Assembly: GCF_001593285.1 (NCBI RefSeq)
Contig: NZ_CP012529.1
Location: 930,001 to 994,000, forward strand
DNA: 64,000 nt
Direction of reading: 5' to 3'
Origin: Psychrobacter sp. P2G3
Lineage (GTDB): Bacteria > Pseudomonadota > Gammaproteobacteria > Pseudomonadales > Moraxellaceae
Each line of letters opens with the position of its first letter. Positions within the stretch are counted from its first letter, which is position 1. A model generated the notes under the pieces. The model saw only the letters and a list, made by a program, of their open reading frames with translations. It had not been told where the DNA came from and did not search any database. The translations under genes were made by a program, and so were the position numbers. Of the stretch, positions 53,246-62,279 are shown in pieces.

Positions 53246-54289
53246 ATGAAAATATATAAAGTAGGTCTACCGTTTATTGGCATGTCATCTTTGATGTTAT
53301 TAATGTCACCTTTAGCAAATGCTGCTGAGATGTCGCACATGGATCATGGCAGTATGGATATGTCTGGTATGGATATGTCTGGTATGGATCACAGCAGCAT
53401 GGATATGTCGGGCAATATGTCAGATATGGACCATAGTGGCATGGATATGTCAGGCGATATGTCTGATATGGATCACAGTGGCATGGATATGTCGGGCGAT
53501 ATGTCAGGTATGGATCATAGTGGCATGGATATGTCGGGCATGGATCATGGCAGTATGGACATGTCAGGGATGCAAGGTGGCGAAGCACCAGCCGATGCTC
53601 GAAGCCCTGACTACTCGAACGGTGTTCCCTATGGTCGCTTTGGTAAGCCTGTGATGATGGGTAGCTTACCGTTATGGGGCGTATCAGTAGACGATCTGGG
53701 CTATCAGTTCGAGGAGGATCAAATCAATTATGAGTTTGATACGTGGTACGGTACAGACAGCAACCGCGTAACGCTACGTAGCGAAGGTAGTATCCAAACT
53801 AAAGACGATAAAGAAATTGATAGTTTAACCTCACTCGCTTACTGGAAGCCACTTAGTATTTTTTGGAATGGGGAAGCCGGTGTTGCTTATGATACCGAAA
53901 ATGATAAATCTGCCGTGATGGCTGGTATTGCAGGCACTGCACCTTACTTCATCGAAACCGATGCTAGAGCTTATTTATATACTGATGGGCAAGTTCGTCT
54001 AGATCTAGGTGCAGAGTACGAGTGGCGCTTAGATCAACATTGGGTAGTGATTCCAGAAGTAGAGCTGACGGCATTTAGCAAAGATGATACGGATAACCAT
54101 ATTACTAAAGGCTTTAATGAGTTTGGGGCTGACGTTAGGCTTACTTACGAGATGTTAAGTCGTCAGCTCGCACCTTATGTGGGTATCAGCTATGAGACCG
54201 CTTTAGGCAACGCAAGAGATTTGCGACGTCAAGAAGACGAAGCTGTTGATTCTAGTAGCGTTACAGCTGGTGTGAAATTTTGGTTCTAG
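53246..54289 (+). CDS. copB: Copper resistance outer-membrane protein CopB
   Basis: A 347-residue CopB. The signal peptide ends near ANA-AEM. Residues 28-105 are a Met/His/Asp repeat (MDHSGMDMSGDMSD units, about seven) for copper binding. The C-terminal 230 residues are a beta-barrel, with the Phe terminus KFWF typical for BAM recognition. I chose ATG 53246, with GAG seven bases upstream; 53234 adds four residues. It would sequester copper at the outer membrane with CopA. Confidence 0.88.
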   Translation: MKIYKVGLPFIGMSSLMLLMSPLANAAEMSHMDHGSMDMSGMDMSGMDHSSMDMSGNMSDMDHSGMDMSGDMSDMDHSGMDMSGDMSGMDHSGMDMSGMDHGSMDMSGMQGGEAPADARSPDYSNGVPYGRFGKPVMMGSLPLWGVSVDDLGYQFEEDQINYEFDTWYGTDSNRVTLRSEGSIQTKDDKEIDSLTSLAYWKPLSIFWNGEAGVAYDTENDKSAVMAGIAGTAPYFIETDARAYLYTDGQVRLDLGAEYEWRLDQHWVVIPEVELTAFSKDDTDNHITKGFNEFGADVRLTYEMLSRQLAPYVGISYETALGNARDLRRQEDEAVDSSSVTAGVKFWF

Positions 54290-54331
54290 TGTTAACCATG
54301 TAAGCAAAAAACAGTTTATAACACTAGCTCC

Positions 54332-54366
54332 AAAAAAAGGCACCTCTTCATTTAGGTGCCTTTTTT
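54332..54366 (+). terminator. Terminator after copAB
   Basis: Stem AAAAGGCACCT/AGGTGCCTTTT with T6 tail and an 8-nt loop. Confidence 0.93.
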
Positions 54367-54386
54367 ACTAAATTAAGGACAAGAAT

Positions 54387-54863
54387 ATGAATAACCATAT
54401 GGATAATAAACAGAAGCAAATGAACCCCTATGTGAAGTTCACCCTGATGATTTTAACATCGACAGTGGTGATGTTTATCATGATGTATTTTAATACTTAT
54501 CAATGGGATCACGTTTATTTTAGCGAAACCAGAGCTTATATGGCGTTATATATGGGCGCTATGATGGCTATTATCATGCTCGCCTTTATGACCAATATGT
54601 ATAAAAAGACTAAGGTCAACCTAATGGTTTATGGGATTAGCGTCGTGCTATTTGCCTTTGGTCTATGGGGCGTTAGATCACAACAAACAGTCGATCAAGT
54701 GGATTGGATGCAAGCGATGATACCGCATCACTCGATTGCTATTTTAACCAGTTCACGTGCTGATATCGAAGATCCGCGTGTACGTCAGCTTGCTGATGAC
54801 ATTATCGAAGCCCAAAAGCGTGAAATCGATGAGATGCAGCAACTTATTGATGAGTTGGAATAA
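54387..54863 (+). CDS. DUF305-family membrane protein
   Basis: A 158-residue protein with three predicted helices (about 16-37, 48-70, 77-95) followed by a DUF305 segment: WMQAMIPHHSIAILTSSRA and ADDIIEAQKREIDEMQQLI. The HH pair and Met suit metal binding. DUF305 proteins are frequent in copper and silver islands. GACAAGAAT precedes the start. It lies after a strong terminator, so it needs its own promoter or readthrough. Confidence 0.83.
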   Translation: MNNHMDNKQKQMNPYVKFTLMILTSTVVMFIMMYFNTYQWDHVYFSETRAYMALYMGAMMAIIMLAFMTNMYKKTKVNLMVYGISVVLFAFGLWGVRSQQTVDQVDWMQAMIPHHSIAILTSSRADIEDPRVRQLADDIIEAQKREIDEMQQLIDELE

Positions 54864-54992
54864 ACAGTCGTAAATTTTGAGCATTTCATATTAGGTGTCA
54901 TTAAGTAAGCAGCCTATTGAAAGGTATACGTTCACACGCCAGTACTATATCATTACTTATACTAAGGAAATAACAAATAAGGAGTACTTATA

Positions 54993-55172
54993 ATGGTTAT
55001 TATGATGCACGGTATGATGAATGGGCCTATGGATGGCATGATGAATGGATCGATGATGCATGGTATGAGCTGGGGAATGATGGTTGTCTGTTTAGTATTT
55101 GCCCTACTGTTTTTTGCCATATTAGTATTAGTAATTATGTCGCTGCTCAAATATCTGCGTAAACGAGATTGA
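54993..55172 (+). CDS. 59-residue Met-rich single-helix membrane protein
   Basis: A short frame (ATG 54993, TGA 55170-55172) with a strong AAGGAG nine bases upstream. Residues 1-30 read MVIMMHGMMNGPMDGMMNGS and continue in the same style, with 12 Met and 2 His; residues 29-52 are one hydrophobic helix, and the end LKYLRKRD is basic, predicting Met-rich N-terminus outside. It lies between the DUF305 and the Cu ATPase genes, so a copper-binding membrane peptide is likely. No named family recognised. Confidence 0.75.
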   Translation: MVIMMHGMMNGPMDGMMNGSMMHGMSWGMMVVCLVFALLFFAILVLVIMSLLKYLRKRD

Positions 55173-55286
55173 GTCTTACGCTTAACTAAGTTGTTAAGCG
55201 TGTAAAGCAAGAGTAGAAACAACGGCTATCAGCGGTTGATATAACTGATTCAAGATCTCTACTCATGGTCTTCAAGGAGTGGTTTT

Positions 55287-57920
55287 ATGAAACATATTGA
55301 CGATACAAAGTCTATAGAAGGTGGACAGTACGATAAAGTACCTGCTGGCTATAGTGGCACAATCTATACCTGCCCAATGCATCCCGAAGTCCGAGATATT
55401 GAGGATAGTGGCTGTCCAATATGCAACATGGCACTCAAACCTGAAGACCAAGTTGTTAAAGAGGTCGCTGATTCCAAAGACAATGAAGACAGTCATGCGC
55501 ATTGTCATGGTACGGATACTACTGATAATAGTGCTGAGGTAAAGTCTATCAAAGGCAGCAAGTACGACAAAGTACCCGAAAATTATAACGGTACGATTTA
55601 TATTTGTCCTATGCATCCAGAAGTTAGAGATGTTGAAAAAAGTGATTGCCCAATATGTGGCATGTTTCTTAAACATGAAGACGAGGTTGCTAAAGATGAT
55701 AGTCACGACAGTTGTCATGGAAAGGGTAGTAGCGAGGTAAAGTCTATCAGAGGCGGTAAATACGACAAAGTACCAGACGATTATAAGGGTACGGTCTATA
55801 TCTGTCCTATGCATCCCGAAGTCCGAGACGTTGAAAATAGTGGCTGTCCAATATGCGGCATGGCACTTGAGCCAGAAACGGTCACCATCGGCGAAGAAGA
55901 TACGTCTGAGCTTGACGATATGACCCGTCGATTTTGGGTTTGTACCGTACTCACCATACCGCTATTTTTATACGCGATGAGCGATATGTTCGGGATAAAC
56001 TTAGATAATATTGGTCAATATGATATCTCAGGCCCCGTCTCGCAGTGGTTGCAATTAGCGCTTGCTACTCCCGTTGTACTGTGGGGCGCCGCGCCGTTCT
56101 TCGTTCGAGGCTGGCAGTCTATAAAAAGCCGCAATCTAAATATGTTTACTTTGATTGCGATAGGCGTAGGCGCTGCTTATATTTTTAGTATTATCGCGAC
56201 CTTTTTCCCGCATATTTTTCCAGACAGTTTCAGAGATAGCGCTGGTCAAGTCGGTGTGTATTATGAAGCGGCAGCTGTCATCGTAACCTTAGTGCTACTT
56301 GGTCAAGTGCTGGAGCTAAAAGCCAGAAGTCAGACCTCGGGCGCAATCCGTGCTTTACTTGAGCTCGCACCGCCGACTGCAAGACGTGTCGATGAAAACG
56401 GCAACGAAGTCGAAGTCTCACTTGATGAAGTCATCAGTGGTGACCAGCTAAGAGTTAGACCTGGAGAGAAGCTGCCAGTAGACGGTACTGTGCTCGATGG
56501 TAATAGCAATGTTGACGAATCAATGGTTACGGGCGAACCCATTCCTGTCTCAAAAGTGCAAGGTGATACGGTCACCGGCGGTACGGTGAACGGCACTGGC
56601 ACGCTATTGGTCGAAGCGGTCAATGTCGGAGCAGATTCGGTATTATCCAAAATTGTGCAAATGGTCGCCGAAGCCCAGCGCAGCCGTGCCCCTATCCAGC
56701 GCCTAGTAGACCAAGTAGCGGGTTGGTTTGTGCCCATTGTCATTGTCAGCTCTATCATAACCTTTATTGTATGGGCGACATTCGGACCTGAGCCGGCTAT
56801 GGCCTATGCACTGGTCAACGCTATCGCGGTACTCATTATCGCTTGTCCTTGTGCGCTCGGACTTGCAACGCCGATGTCAATCATGGTCGGTACGGGAAAA
56901 GGCGCACAAAATGGCGTACTGATCAAAAACGCCGAAGCACTAGAGACGATGGAAAAGGTTGACACTATTGTCGTTGATAAGACTGGAACGCTCACCGCTG
57001 GTAAGCCCGAGCTTACCGCAATTGATGCGCTCGCAGGTCAAGATGAAGACGAGTTCCTCGCACTGGTAGCGGCAGTAGAAAGCGCGAGCGAGCATCCTTT
57101 AGCAGAAGCTATCGTTAGAGCGGCTCAAGAAAGATCACTCACTATTCCTAAAGCTACTGACTTTAATTCGACTACTGGCGAAGGTGTACAAGCCGTGGTC
57201 GATGGTAAGAAAGTCGCTATTGGTAACTCAAAGCTTATGGAGAGTTTAAACAGCTTCGATCAGGATTTATCTACTAAAGCCGACGTCCGTAGAAAGGACG
57301 GTGAAACGGTAATGTTCGTGGCGATAGATAGTAAAGCTGCTGGTATTATTTCAGTTGCTGATCCTATTAAACCAAGCACCAAAGAAGCTATTTCACTGCT
57401 TCATGACGCGGGACTAAAAGTCGTTATGCTAACGGGAGATAACGAAAAAACCGCGCAGGCAGTCGCTAACAAGTTAGGCATTGATGAAGTCCATGCGGAT
57501 GTGTCACCAGAGGACAAAAACCGCATCGTCAAAGAGATGCAAGACAGTGGTAAATTGGTGGCGATGGCAGGTGACGGTATCAACGATGCGCCAGCGCTAG
57601 CGCAAGCGAATGTCGGCATTGCTATGGGTACTGGCACTGATGTGGCAATGGAGAGTGCAGGGATTACCCTGCTAAAAGGTGACTTAATGGGAATTGCCAA
57701 AGCCTATAAGCTTAGCCACGCAACCATGCGTAATATCAGACAGAACCTGTTCTTCGCCTTCATTTACAATGCGCTTGGTGTTCCAATTGCCGCAGGTGTG
57801 CTCTATCCCGTATTTGGGCTTCTTCTTAGTCCTATGATAGCAGCGGCAGCTATGAGCTTATCGTCAGTTTCGGTGATTGGTAACGCGCTGAGATTGCGTA
57901 CTTTGGATTTATCCAAATAG
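55287..57920 (+). CDS. Cu+-exporting P1B-type ATPase with three N-terminal heavy-metal-binding motifs
   Basis: An 877-residue inner-membrane Cu(I) pump. The N-terminus has three copies of the HMBD motif [11 protein letters not shown]...CPIC(G/N)M at about 27-51, 105-129 and 171-195, separated by His-rich linkers (SHAHCHG, SHDSCHG), in place of the GMTC-type domains of CopA. The catalytic core is complete: TGEP, C520-P-C522 in [12 protein letters not shown], phosphorylated D564 in [15 protein letters not shown] and [10 protein letters not shown]. Related ATPases usually have one HMBD, as I recall. Copies 1 and 2 deviate ([19 protein letters not shown]). GGAGTGGTTTT precedes the start. A truncated 3' copy of this gene is at 62165. 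Confidence 0.93.
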   Translation: MKHIDDTKSIEGGQYDKVPAGYSGTIYTCPMHPEVRDIEDSGCPICNMALKPEDQVVKEVADSKDNEDSHAHCHGTDTTDNSAEVKSIKGSKYDKVPENYNGTIYICPMHPEVRDVEKSDCPICGMFLKHEDEVAKDDSHDSCHGKGSSEVKSIRGGKYDKVPDDYKGTVYICPMHPEVRDVENSGCPICGMALEPETVTIGEEDTSELDDMTRRFWVCTVLTIPLFLYAMSDMFGINLDNIGQYDISGPVSQWLQLALATPVVLWGAAPFFVRGWQSIKSRNLNMFTLIAIGVGAAYIFSIIATFFPHIFPDSFRDSAGQVGVYYEAAAVIVTLVLLGQVLELKARSQTSGAIRALLELAPPTARRVDENGNEVEVSLDEVISGDQLRVRPGEKLPVDGTVLDGNSNVDESMVTGEPIPVSKVQGDTVTGGTVNGTGTLLVEAVNVGADSVLSKIVQMVAEAQRSRAPIQRLVDQVAGWFVPIVIVSSIITFIVWATFGPEPAMAYALVNAIAVLIIACPCALGLATPMSIMVGTGKGAQNGVLIKNAEALETMEKVDTIVVDKTGTLTAGKPELTAIDALAGQDEDEFLALVAAVESASEHPLAEAIVRAAQERSLTIPKATDFNSTTGEGVQAVVDGKKVAIGNSKLMESLNSFDQDLSTKADVRRKDGETVMFVAIDSKAAGIISVADPIKPSTKEAISLLHDAGLKVVMLTGDNEKTAQAVANKLGIDEVHADVSPEDKNRIVKEMQDSGKLVAMAGDGINDAPALAQANVGIAMGTGTDVAMESAGITLLKGDLMGIAKAYKLSHATMRNIRQNLFFAFIYNALGVPIAAGVLYPVFGLLLSPMIAAAAMSLSSVSVIGNALRLRTLDLSK

Positions 57921-57983
57921 TATTGGGTATTAAGCATAATGTGGTTTAAATATACCTAAGACAATTTAACAAAAAAGTGATTT

Positions 57984-58020
57984 AAAGGGCTACCATTGAA
58001 CACAGTGGTAGCCCTTTTTT
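57984..58020 (+). terminator. Terminator after the Cu ATPase
   Basis: Perfect stem AAAGGGCTACCA/TGGTAGCCCTTT and T-run. Confidence 0.93.
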
Positions 58021-58136
58021 ATGGACTATAACGATAACTGGACTTTCAAACACGGTATAAATTTTAAATTAGAGTTAGTCAAGTATTTAGACTCAATCAA
58101 AGCAGGGTAGTGGCATAATAAATAATGGGTCTGTTC

Positions 58137-58423
58137 TATAGTCAGTTCAAAATAAAAATGTTATGCCTTGGACAAATATCATAAAACAATTTGGATAAGT
58201 CATTTTGCATCCAACCTTGGCGTAGAAACTTCACTTGAGCCCATTTCTTTTCGATAGGGTTTAGGTCTGGGCTGTACGGCGGCAACCAAAGAATACATGG
58301 TCATACCCTCGTCTAAGCTTTTTAGTACTTGTTTGCGAAAATCTAGTGAGTAAGTCATGGTCTTTATGATAACAATTGGGTTTAATAATTAGTTTATAAC
58401 ACTTTTAAATGGGTTTGGCTATA
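58137..58423 (-). mobile_element. IS630-family remnant with central deletion
   Basis: Ends TATAGTCAGTTCAAAATAAA (left) and TATAGCCAAACCCATTTAAA (right, read inward) form imperfect terminal repeats. On the minus strand a transposase start MTYSLDFRKQVLKSLDEGMT (ATG 58358) is joined out of frame to a C-terminal DDE end LPPYSPDLNPIEKKWAQVK that stops at 58142. At 287 bp most of the IS is missing, so it cannot move on its own; the ends may still be recognised by a full copy elsewhere. Confidence 0.85.
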
Positions 58424-58451
58424 GATAAGCGAAATAATTTAGGATAGCGTA

Positions 58452-58547
58452 ATGCGAAAGAATAAATTAAGTCAGTACGAACAAAATAGGCTTATTAAGT
58501 TATTTATTGCTGGCTCTATAGCGAGTACAGCAGCGAGTAAACTCATT
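58452..58547 (+). pseudogene. IS1595-like transposase N-terminal fragment
   Basis: MRKNKLSQYEQNRLIKLFIA then GSIASTAASKL matches the N-terminus of ISXO2/IS1595-type transposases as I recall them. The similarity ends by about 58547; the frame then runs across into unrelated DNA. Confidence 0.55.
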
Positions 58548-58605
58548 CTAGGAAAGCCCCTCAAATCATTAGCAATTAAGAATATTAGCAATCGGCGAGA
58601 TAATC

Positions 58606-58850
58606 ATGAAACTAAACCTAACAAAGCCTTTAAAACGAAGCTACTGGCAAGAGTCCATTGCTCCAGTAGAAGTATTGCCTATATTAAGTGGCAAGCATCA
58701 AGCTGATATAGTGGTTATCGGAGGTGGTTTTGTTGGTCTATGGACCGCTTTAACTATCAAGGAATACGAACCAGATTGTAATGTGGTAGTGCTCGAGCAA
58801 GATATTTGCGGAGGAGGCGCGTCAGGACGAAATGGTGGGACCATACTGTG
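58606..58850 (+). pseudogene. FAD-dependent oxidoreductase, truncated by an IS
   Basis: The first 80 residues of a DAO-type flavoprotein: MKLNLTKPLKRSYWQES, then the dinucleotide-binding DIVVIGGGFVGLWTAL and CGGGASGRNGG. At that point the frame enters IS3 sequence (58851 on) and stops at 58857. The rest of the gene, several hundred codons, is not present on the far side of the IS, so the insertion was followed by a deletion. Confidence 0.85.
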
Positions 58851-59303
58851 CCTGTAGCTCTTGCGCCCAAACTTTGCGCTCGACAACAGGCTCTATAGCT
58901 TTTTTATAATCTCTTCCTGCATCTGAGATTTTAAGCTTAAATCAGCATACATCTGTTTGAGTCTGCGGTTTTCTTCTTCAAGCTCTTTTAGACGATTCAC
59001 ATCAGACGATTCACATCAGACGATTCACATCAGACGATTCACATCAGACGATTCACATCAGACGATTCACATCAGACGCTTCACATCAGAGTCTTCCATA
59101 CCACCGTATTTGGACTTCCATTTGTAGAAGGTTGAACTAGCGATACCGTATTTACGGCATAGCTCTTTGGCAGGTAACCTTGCATCAGCTTCTTTTAAAA
59201 TGGATACAATTTGCGTTTCAGCCATTCGTTTGCCCATGTTAAAACTCCTTATAGGCATTTTATAAGAAATTCTATGGCTGAGCTGTATTAGTTTAGGGGA
59301 TAG
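58851..59303 (-). mobile_element. IS3-family remnant with orfA broken by a 14-bp repeat expansion
   Basis: OrfA starts at ATG 59237 after AAGGAGTTTTAAC: MGKRMAETQIVSILKEADAR, then LPAKELCRKYGIASSTFYKWKSKYGG. It then hits seven copies of a 14-bp unit, which brings a stop at about 59067. Past the repeat the original frame resumes (KELEEENRRLKQMYADLSLK, ERKVWAQELQAQYG) up to the junction with the flavoprotein fragment. OrfB is missing. The IS is of the IS407-like group by style. Confidence 0.85.
58991..59088. repeat. Seven tandem copies of a 14-bp unit
   Basis: Unit GACGATTCACATCA, six exact copies and one with a single change (GACGCTTCACATCA), within IS3 orfA. Normal orfA has one copy. Six extra copies add 84 bp, a multiple of three, but the unit itself is not, so stops appear inside. 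Confidence 0.97.
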
Positions 59304-59580
59304 TTACACGAGCATGCAACTTTTATGATTTTTCATCAGTAACTCTAATGCTGATTTCTTGTGTACGTTTCTTAGGTCTGTTATTTGGCATTAAGACTTC
59401 TTAATGAAATGATATCTATCGCATATAACTGACATTAACTTCTCTGGTAGAGCTATGCATTCGCATACAAATAGGATACCATCGACGATATCTTCTTAGT
59501 CGACTGGTGTACAGCCTACAATGCTGTATTTACAGTAATATTTATAACAACTTTATATTAACCTTTTGGACAGTGTTCTT
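59304..59580. other. Gap before the acyltransferase; small ORF fragment only
   Basis: Contains a minus-strand ORF from 59391 (MPNNRPKKRTQEISIRVTDE) of 22 codons, too short to call, perhaps a relic of a mobilisation or IS gene. Otherwise nothing. Confidence 0.35.
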
Positions 59581-61494
59581 ATGAAATTTAGAAAAGATAT
59601 TAATGGCCTTAGGGCAATCGCAGTTATCGCTGTTCTGCTATTCCATTTTAATCCTTCTTGGATGCCAGGTGGCTTTGCTGGCGTTGATGTCTTCTTTGTA
59701 ATTTCAGGGTTCTTAATGACTGGGATAATATTTAGAGGTATTGAGCAAGAGAAATTTTCTATTCTGAAATTCTATGTTGCTCGTGCCAACAGAATTATTC
59801 CTGCCTTAGCATTGCTTTGCTTAGTACTAATGATTTTTGGTTGGTTTTACCTTACGCCCTTTGATTACAGAATATTAGGTAAGCATGTTGCCAGTAGTAT
59901 AGGTTTTTTATCCAACGTCATGTACTGGAGGGAAGCTGGATATTTTGATGCAGCTTCCCTTGAAAAATGGCTGTTACACACTTGGACATTATCAGTAGAA
60001 TGGCAGTTTTACATCATCTATCCATTAATTCTGGTCGCTATGCGCAAGTTTCTGTCAATAAAGACTATGAAACTCATACTACTAGTGGCAACAGTTCTAG
60101 GCTTTATATTTTGTGTTTTTTCTACTTACAAATGGCCCAATGCTTCTTACTTCCTATTGACTACCAGAGCGTGGGAGATGTTGATTGGTGGTGTTGCCTA
60201 TTTTTATCCTTTTACTTTAAAAGAGGGCAGAAAAAAGTTTGTAGAGTGGATAGGCGTAGCTTTGGTTGTCAGTTCTTATTTTTTAATATCAGCAGAAAAT
60301 CCTTGGCCAGGTTACCTAGCATTATTTCCGGTTCTAGGATCGTTCCTAATTATCCAAGCACAGCGTAACGATAGTATTATTACGAGCAATATAGTCTTCC
60401 AAAAACTAGGGACTTGGTCTTACTCAATTTACCTTTGGCATTGGCCACTTGTTGTAGGTATATACTACTTCTCACTAAGCAGCTCTTATATTTACTTAGG
60501 TATGGCACTCTCTATACTTCTTGGGTTTTTAAGCTACAAATATGTTGAAAAAATCAATTTCAGAAAAGAGTTTGGCAACTTATTTACTTATTTAAAACAC
60601 AAGCCTATATATATAGTATTGGTAGTTGGAGTCATGGGAAGCTTTGTTTTTTTAGATAAAGGGATTGAGGAAAGATTTTCGTTAAGCGCAACTGACAAAA
60701 ATATTATTGATGACCTAAAAATACCTTATAGAAATAACGGTTATTGTTTTTATTCATCTCATGACCCAAGTTTTGAAGTAAGTCAAAGTAAGGGAGTTGA
60801 TTGCTATTTAGGTAATAAAGAAGAAAATGCCAAGACATTACTATTTGGGGATTCTTTTGCTGGTCATAATGAACCATTTTTTGACGAGGTATTTAAGGCT
60901 AATGACGCATCCTTTCAATCAATAGTTACCAATTGGTGCGTTCCGTCTCTTACTGAAAACTTTATTGGTTCTAAAACGAATAAGGCCTATGAGCAATGCT
61001 TACTGAATAGAAAGTACCTGAAAGAAAATATGCAAAATTATGAAAATTTAATATTCGCAGGATCATGGGGTAATGCTCTAGAATTTAAACAATTTAAAGA
61101 TGTGGAAATACTGATTGATGAAGCAGCTAAGCTGGATGTAAATATATTCCTTATGGCAGCTCCTTATGATTACAAAAAAAATCCATTACAAGGTTTTTAT
61201 AAAAGTATTTATTTTGATCAACCATTTGATATTGATGTTTTCGATGGTAACGATAAATTCGTAAGTGAAGCAAACATGAGACTGAATAATTTATCTCAAA
61301 ACTATGACAATGTTTATTATATTGACAGAACAATGCTCTATGAAAACAACAACACTTTTGATGTTGATGGAATTACTGTTCCGTATACTTTTGATGGAGA
61401 TCATATCTCAGTTATAGGTTCAAAATATTCTGCAAAACACTTTATGAATCACAGTAAGTACCAAGCTATGATAAATAACTTTAAGTTAAATTAA
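59581..61494 (+). CDS. OafA-type acyltransferase with SGNH domain
   Basis: A 637-residue inner-membrane protein that O-acetylates surface polysaccharide. The Acyltransferase_3 domain (1-350) has MKFRKDINGLRAIAVIAVLLFHF at the start, GFAGVDVFFVISGFLMTG, and about ten helices. The SGNH domain follows (about 410-637) with the nucleophile Ser in LLFGDSFAGHNE and a terminal DGDHIS. I start at ATG 59581; a TTG at 59566 gives five atypical extra residues. The gene lies alone among IS remnants and is more AT-rich than the copper genes, so it was probably acquired separately. It points to O-antigen or capsule variation. Confidence 0.9.
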   Translation: MKFRKDINGLRAIAVIAVLLFHFNPSWMPGGFAGVDVFFVISGFLMTGIIFRGIEQEKFSILKFYVARANRIIPALALLCLVLMIFGWFYLTPFDYRILGKHVASSIGFLSNVMYWREAGYFDAASLEKWLLHTWTLSVEWQFYIIYPLILVAMRKFLSIKTMKLILLVATVLGFIFCVFSTYKWPNASYFLLTTRAWEMLIGGVAYFYPFTLKEGRKKFVEWIGVALVVSSYFLISAENPWPGYLALFPVLGSFLIIQAQRNDSIITSNIVFQKLGTWSYSIYLWHWPLVVGIYYFSLSSSYIYLGMALSILLGFLSYKYVEKINFRKEFGNLFTYLKHKPIYIVLVVGVMGSFVFLDKGIEERFSLSATDKNIIDDLKIPYRNNGYCFYSSHDPSFEVSQSKGVDCYLGNKEENAKTLLFGDSFAGHNEPFFDEVFKANDASFQSIVTNWCVPSLTENFIGSKTNKAYEQCLLNRKYLKENMQNYENLIFAGSWGNALEFKQFKDVEILIDEAAKLDVNIFLMAAPYDYKKNPLQGFYKSIYFDQPFDIDVFDGNDKFVSEANMRLNNLSQNYDNVYYIDRTMLYENNNTFDVDGITVPYTFDGDHISVIGSKYSAKHFMNHSKYQAMINNFKLN

Positions 61495-61510
61495 CTGTTT
61501 GAGGCCTCAG

Positions 61511-61530
61511 AGGGGACGTATGCCCCTTTT
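61511..61530 (+). terminator. Weak terminator after the acyltransferase
   Basis: Short stem AGGGG/CCCCT with a four-T tail. Confidence 0.45.
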
Positions 61531-61684
61531 GACGGCACGTGAAATGATGGTTGTAGCAAAGCAAAAACTCCAACTTTCACGACTGCTGACTTATTGGTTG
61601 TATACTTGGAGCATCTATTTGTCTGTACTTATTTTTAGAAATACCTGTACTTATATAAAGGCGTAACTGACTAACTGTCACTTC

Positions 61685-61817
61685 GGGCATAGCCCTACGC
61701 CTTACGTCACTAAAACAGTCTCCCAGACTGTTTCTTAACGTTCCTCATTTGCAAAGTACGCCGTGGCCTCATTCGAGCATAGCTCTCATCTTGCGTTGGG
61801 GCGAAGCAGTGCTTCGC
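61685..61817. repeat. Array of four short perfect hairpins
   Basis: In 133 bp: GGGC-ATA-GCCC (61685-61695), AAACAGTCT-CCC-AGACTGTTT (61713-61733), GAGC-ATA-GCTC (61775-61785) and GCGAAGCA-G-TGCTTCGC (61801-61817). No gene lies in 61495-61818. The last hairpin and its right flank resemble 2519-2549. Confidence 0.65.
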
Positions 61818-61818
61818 T

Positions 61819-62094
61819 TTATCCCTCCTCATTTAGGATCTTTAGTTCCTCTTCAGCGACTTTAAGCTGCCGCTTGAGCCGCTTTATTTCCTGAATAGCT
61901 GCCACAAGCTCAAGATCATATTGTTCTGTGCCAATAAGCTTGCCTTGATTGGCTTTGTTCTGCCAGTTTGATAAGGCTTGCATCGCTATGCAAAGTTGCT
62001 TGGCAGTGGCCGAAACATTACCGTTGTTGTCCGCTATCTTCTTAACGGCTTCTGCTTTAAATTCTGTGCTATAAGTTCTGATTTTCTTGGTCAT
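61819..62094 (-). mobile_element. IS3-family orfA, 3' end lost
   Basis: A 91-residue OrfA: MTKKIRTYSTEFKAEAVKKI, then HTH region NVSATAKQLCIAMQALSNWQ and a Leu-zipper-like tail AAIQEIKRLKRQLKVAEEEL, ending abruptly KILNEEG at the hairpin array. A full OrfA would go on to ILKKATAFFA or similar. GAGGAGTTTACT precedes the start. OrfB is absent. It is a different IS3 group from that at 58851. Confidence 0.83.
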
Positions 62095-62164
62095 AGTAAA
62101 CTCCTCATTGAGTCGTTAGTTTACCAAGTTTATCTCTACGGTTTCTTAAGCATAGCTCGGTTTT

Positions 62165-62272
62165 CCATTCTTCGGGCCTTTACTCAGTCCAATGATAGCG
62201 GCAGCTGCTATGAGCTTGTCGTCAGTATCGATGATTGGTAACGCGCTGAGATTGCGTACTTTGGATTTGTGA
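62165..62272 (+). pseudogene. 3' end of a second Cu ATPase gene
   Basis: In one frame this reads [20 protein letters not shown], then [13 protein letters not shown] and stop, nearly identical to the last 33 residues of the ATPase at 55287 ([20 protein letters not shown], then [13 protein letters not shown]). The DNA is clearly alike but not identical, so this is a diverged paralogue or an old duplication, with the remainder gone. Confidence 0.9.
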
Positions 62273-62279
62273 TAGGCGC

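Noticed and set aside
58452..58706. 84-residue protein as a real gene
   Set aside because: Only the first third resembles a transposase; the rest reads into the leader and start of the flavoprotein in another frame.
58991..59088. Possible CRISPR array
   Set aside because: Units are directly adjacent 14-mers with no spacers; this is a simple tandem repeat.
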